Virus record (IMG/VR): IMGVR_UViG_3300035670_000816
Span: 1-33,147 of that record
Direction: 5' to 3' (one strand)
DNA length: 33,147 nt
Source of the DNA: a virus
The position numbers and the translations under genes are program-made. The notes below the pieces were generated by a model. The model ran no database searches, was not told the DNA's origin, and worked only from the letters and a program-made list of their open reading frames with translations. Each line of letters opens with the position of its first letter. Position 1 is the stretch's first letter. Positions 32,435 through 33,147 of the stretch are shown one piece after another.

Positions 32435-33131
32435 TTACTCGGCGGACTGGCCCCACGGCTATCCGCTGCACTTTTTGCGCAAGTATCGGCCCCACAAATC
32501 AGCGCGTGGGGCTTTGTATTGGCAACTTGCGACCGAGGGGTTTGTGGTTTCCGGATCGTGTTTCCCTGATTTCATGTGCTGGGACCAAGCCACTGGACAG
32601 CCGGCCGTTGTGTGCTGCCGGCGATCGGCGTCGGATCTCAGGCGCAACAAGCAGGTGTTTCTCCAAACCATGGCGCGCCACGGGATACGCGCGTTCTGGT
32701 GGGATCCCGTGAATGGATATGTGGAGGTGATCGATAATGGACCACAAAGAGCCCTCGGAGAGCCCGAACAGGAAAGACCGCGGCTTCTGGGACGAACAGT
32801 TGGTGCGAGAATACGGACCAACCCCAACGTTGCGCACCATAATTCAATGGTTCAAGTCAAGCCAACCGAAGATTGCCCTCCAGACGCAAGAGGAACTGAA
32901 AAGCTTGCGCGAATTAGAGCGGCAAGAGAAGCGCGAAGAAATGCGGCAAGAGAAAGAAGAATGGGAAAGGCAGCGCTTGGCGTGGATCGAAGAGGGCCGG
33001 AATCAGAAGCAAGCGGAGCTGGAACTGCAAGTCGAGGTGATGAAGAACAAAAACAAGAGACTGCGGGCCCGGATACCGAAGCCCGGGACAATGCTCCTGG
33101 AGTTGGGCCCGGTGAAAATGGCGGAGCTTGA
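32424..33131 (+). CDS. Protein with degenerate PD-(D/E)xK-like N-terminal region (235 aa)
   Basis: ATG at 32424 with AAAGGAG upstream. Residues about 1-105 read WQLATEGFVVSGSCFPDFMCWDQATGQPAVVCCRRSASDLRRNKQVFLQTMARHGIRAFWW, close in layout to the VRR-NUC class of PD-(D/E)xK nucleases (PDF, then strand, then Q-x-x-x-x-x-x-x-x-x-G), but the expected E-x-K is replaced by C-C-R. From residue about 105 on, the frame lies over the next gene and is Arg/Ala/Gly-rich, so the real protein may end near there. Nuclease function is doubtful. Confidence 0.6.
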   Translation: MPHDYSADWPHGYPLHFLRKYRPHKSARGALYWQLATEGFVVSGSCFPDFMCWDQATGQPAVVCCRRSASDLRRNKQVFLQTMARHGIRAFWWDPVNGYVEVIDNGPQRALGEPEQERPRLLGRTVGARIRTNPNVAHHNSMVQVKPTEDCPPDARGTEKLARIRAAREARRNAARERRMGKAALGVDRRGPESEASGAGTASRGDEEQKQETAGPDTEARDNAPGVGPGENGGA

Positions 33132-33147
33132 ACAATTAGCATTTGCC
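32737..33147 (+). CDS. Coiled-coil protein, incomplete at right edge
   Basis: ATG at 32737 with GGAGG 9 nt upstream; open to the last base (137 codons). Early part has FWDEQLVREYG and TLRTIIQWFKSSQPKIALQTQ, followed by a long Glu/Arg/Lys/Gln-rich coiled coil (about 47-110). Third-position GC content is higher here than in the overlapping frame, which supports this as the true coding frame. No family recognised. Confidence 0.75.
   Translation, partial: MDHKEPSESPNRKDRGFWDEQLVREYGPTPTLRTIIQWFKSSQPKIALQTQEELKSLRELERQEKREEMRQEKEEWERQRLAWIEEGRNQKQAELELQVEVMKNKNKRLRARIPKPGTMLLELGPVKMAELEQLAFA

Overview
The window looks like part of the genome of a tailed double-stranded DNA bacteriophage (Caudoviricetes), most likely a short-tailed (podovirus-like) phage known mainly from metagenomes. 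It encodes a large terminase, portal, scaffold, major capsid protein, a head-tail adaptor candidate, a tail-nozzle candidate and several tail-fibre-like proteins. No tape measure, tail tube or sheath gene is visible. Genes are packed tightly with ATGA, TAATG or few-base junctions and Shine-Dalgarno sites of the AAAGGGG or AGGAG type. No integrase, ribosomal gene, tRNA or host metabolic gene was recognised. The host cannot be told from this stretch.

Layout. The genes form two divergent blocks. The left block (1 to about 27.94 kb) is entirely on the minus strand and reads leftward. Its order is: a truncated DNA methyltransferase, a MazG-like pyrophosphohydrolase, small genes including a possible small terminase, large terminase (23.9-25.8 kb), portal, a zinc-ribbon protein, scaffold, major capsid protein, a lectin-fold decoration-like protein, adaptor, and a decoration-like protein. 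Two membrane-associated proteins (possible lysis genes) follow, then a structural protein, the nozzle, a set of fibre and fibre-associated proteins (about 6.7-12.4 kb), two probable internal virion proteins, and finally a giant protein of more than 1531 residues that runs off the left edge. A good sigma70-like promoter (TTGACA, 17 bp, extended -10) lies directly upstream of this block.

A 770-bp non-coding divergent region (27.94-28.71 kb) separates the blocks. It holds the leftward promoter, two candidate rightward promoters and a family of related TGGTGGCC/AGCCACCA inverted repeats that look like operator sites.

The right block (28.7-33.1 kb) reads rightward. It contains small, mostly unknown early-type genes around a phage-encoded DNA polymerase III beta sliding clamp (29.97-31.04 kb). 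Good intrinsic terminators follow the first small gene and the clamp gene.

Most interesting points: (1) the giant leftmost protein carries an ADP-ribosyltransferase-like region and an HEVAH/EGFAEY zinc metallopeptidase region, and a short K-S-x-G-V-K peptide recurs four times between its regions, so it looks like a virion-delivered polyvalent effector protein; (2) the gene after the phage clamp ends in a peptide resembling a beta-clamp-binding motif; (3) a short gene start is duplicated 2.7 kb apart, with base changes that fit selection in one frame only; (4) a fibre protein contains eight exact 16-residue repeats; (5) palindromic operator-like sites sit on and just after an early promoter.
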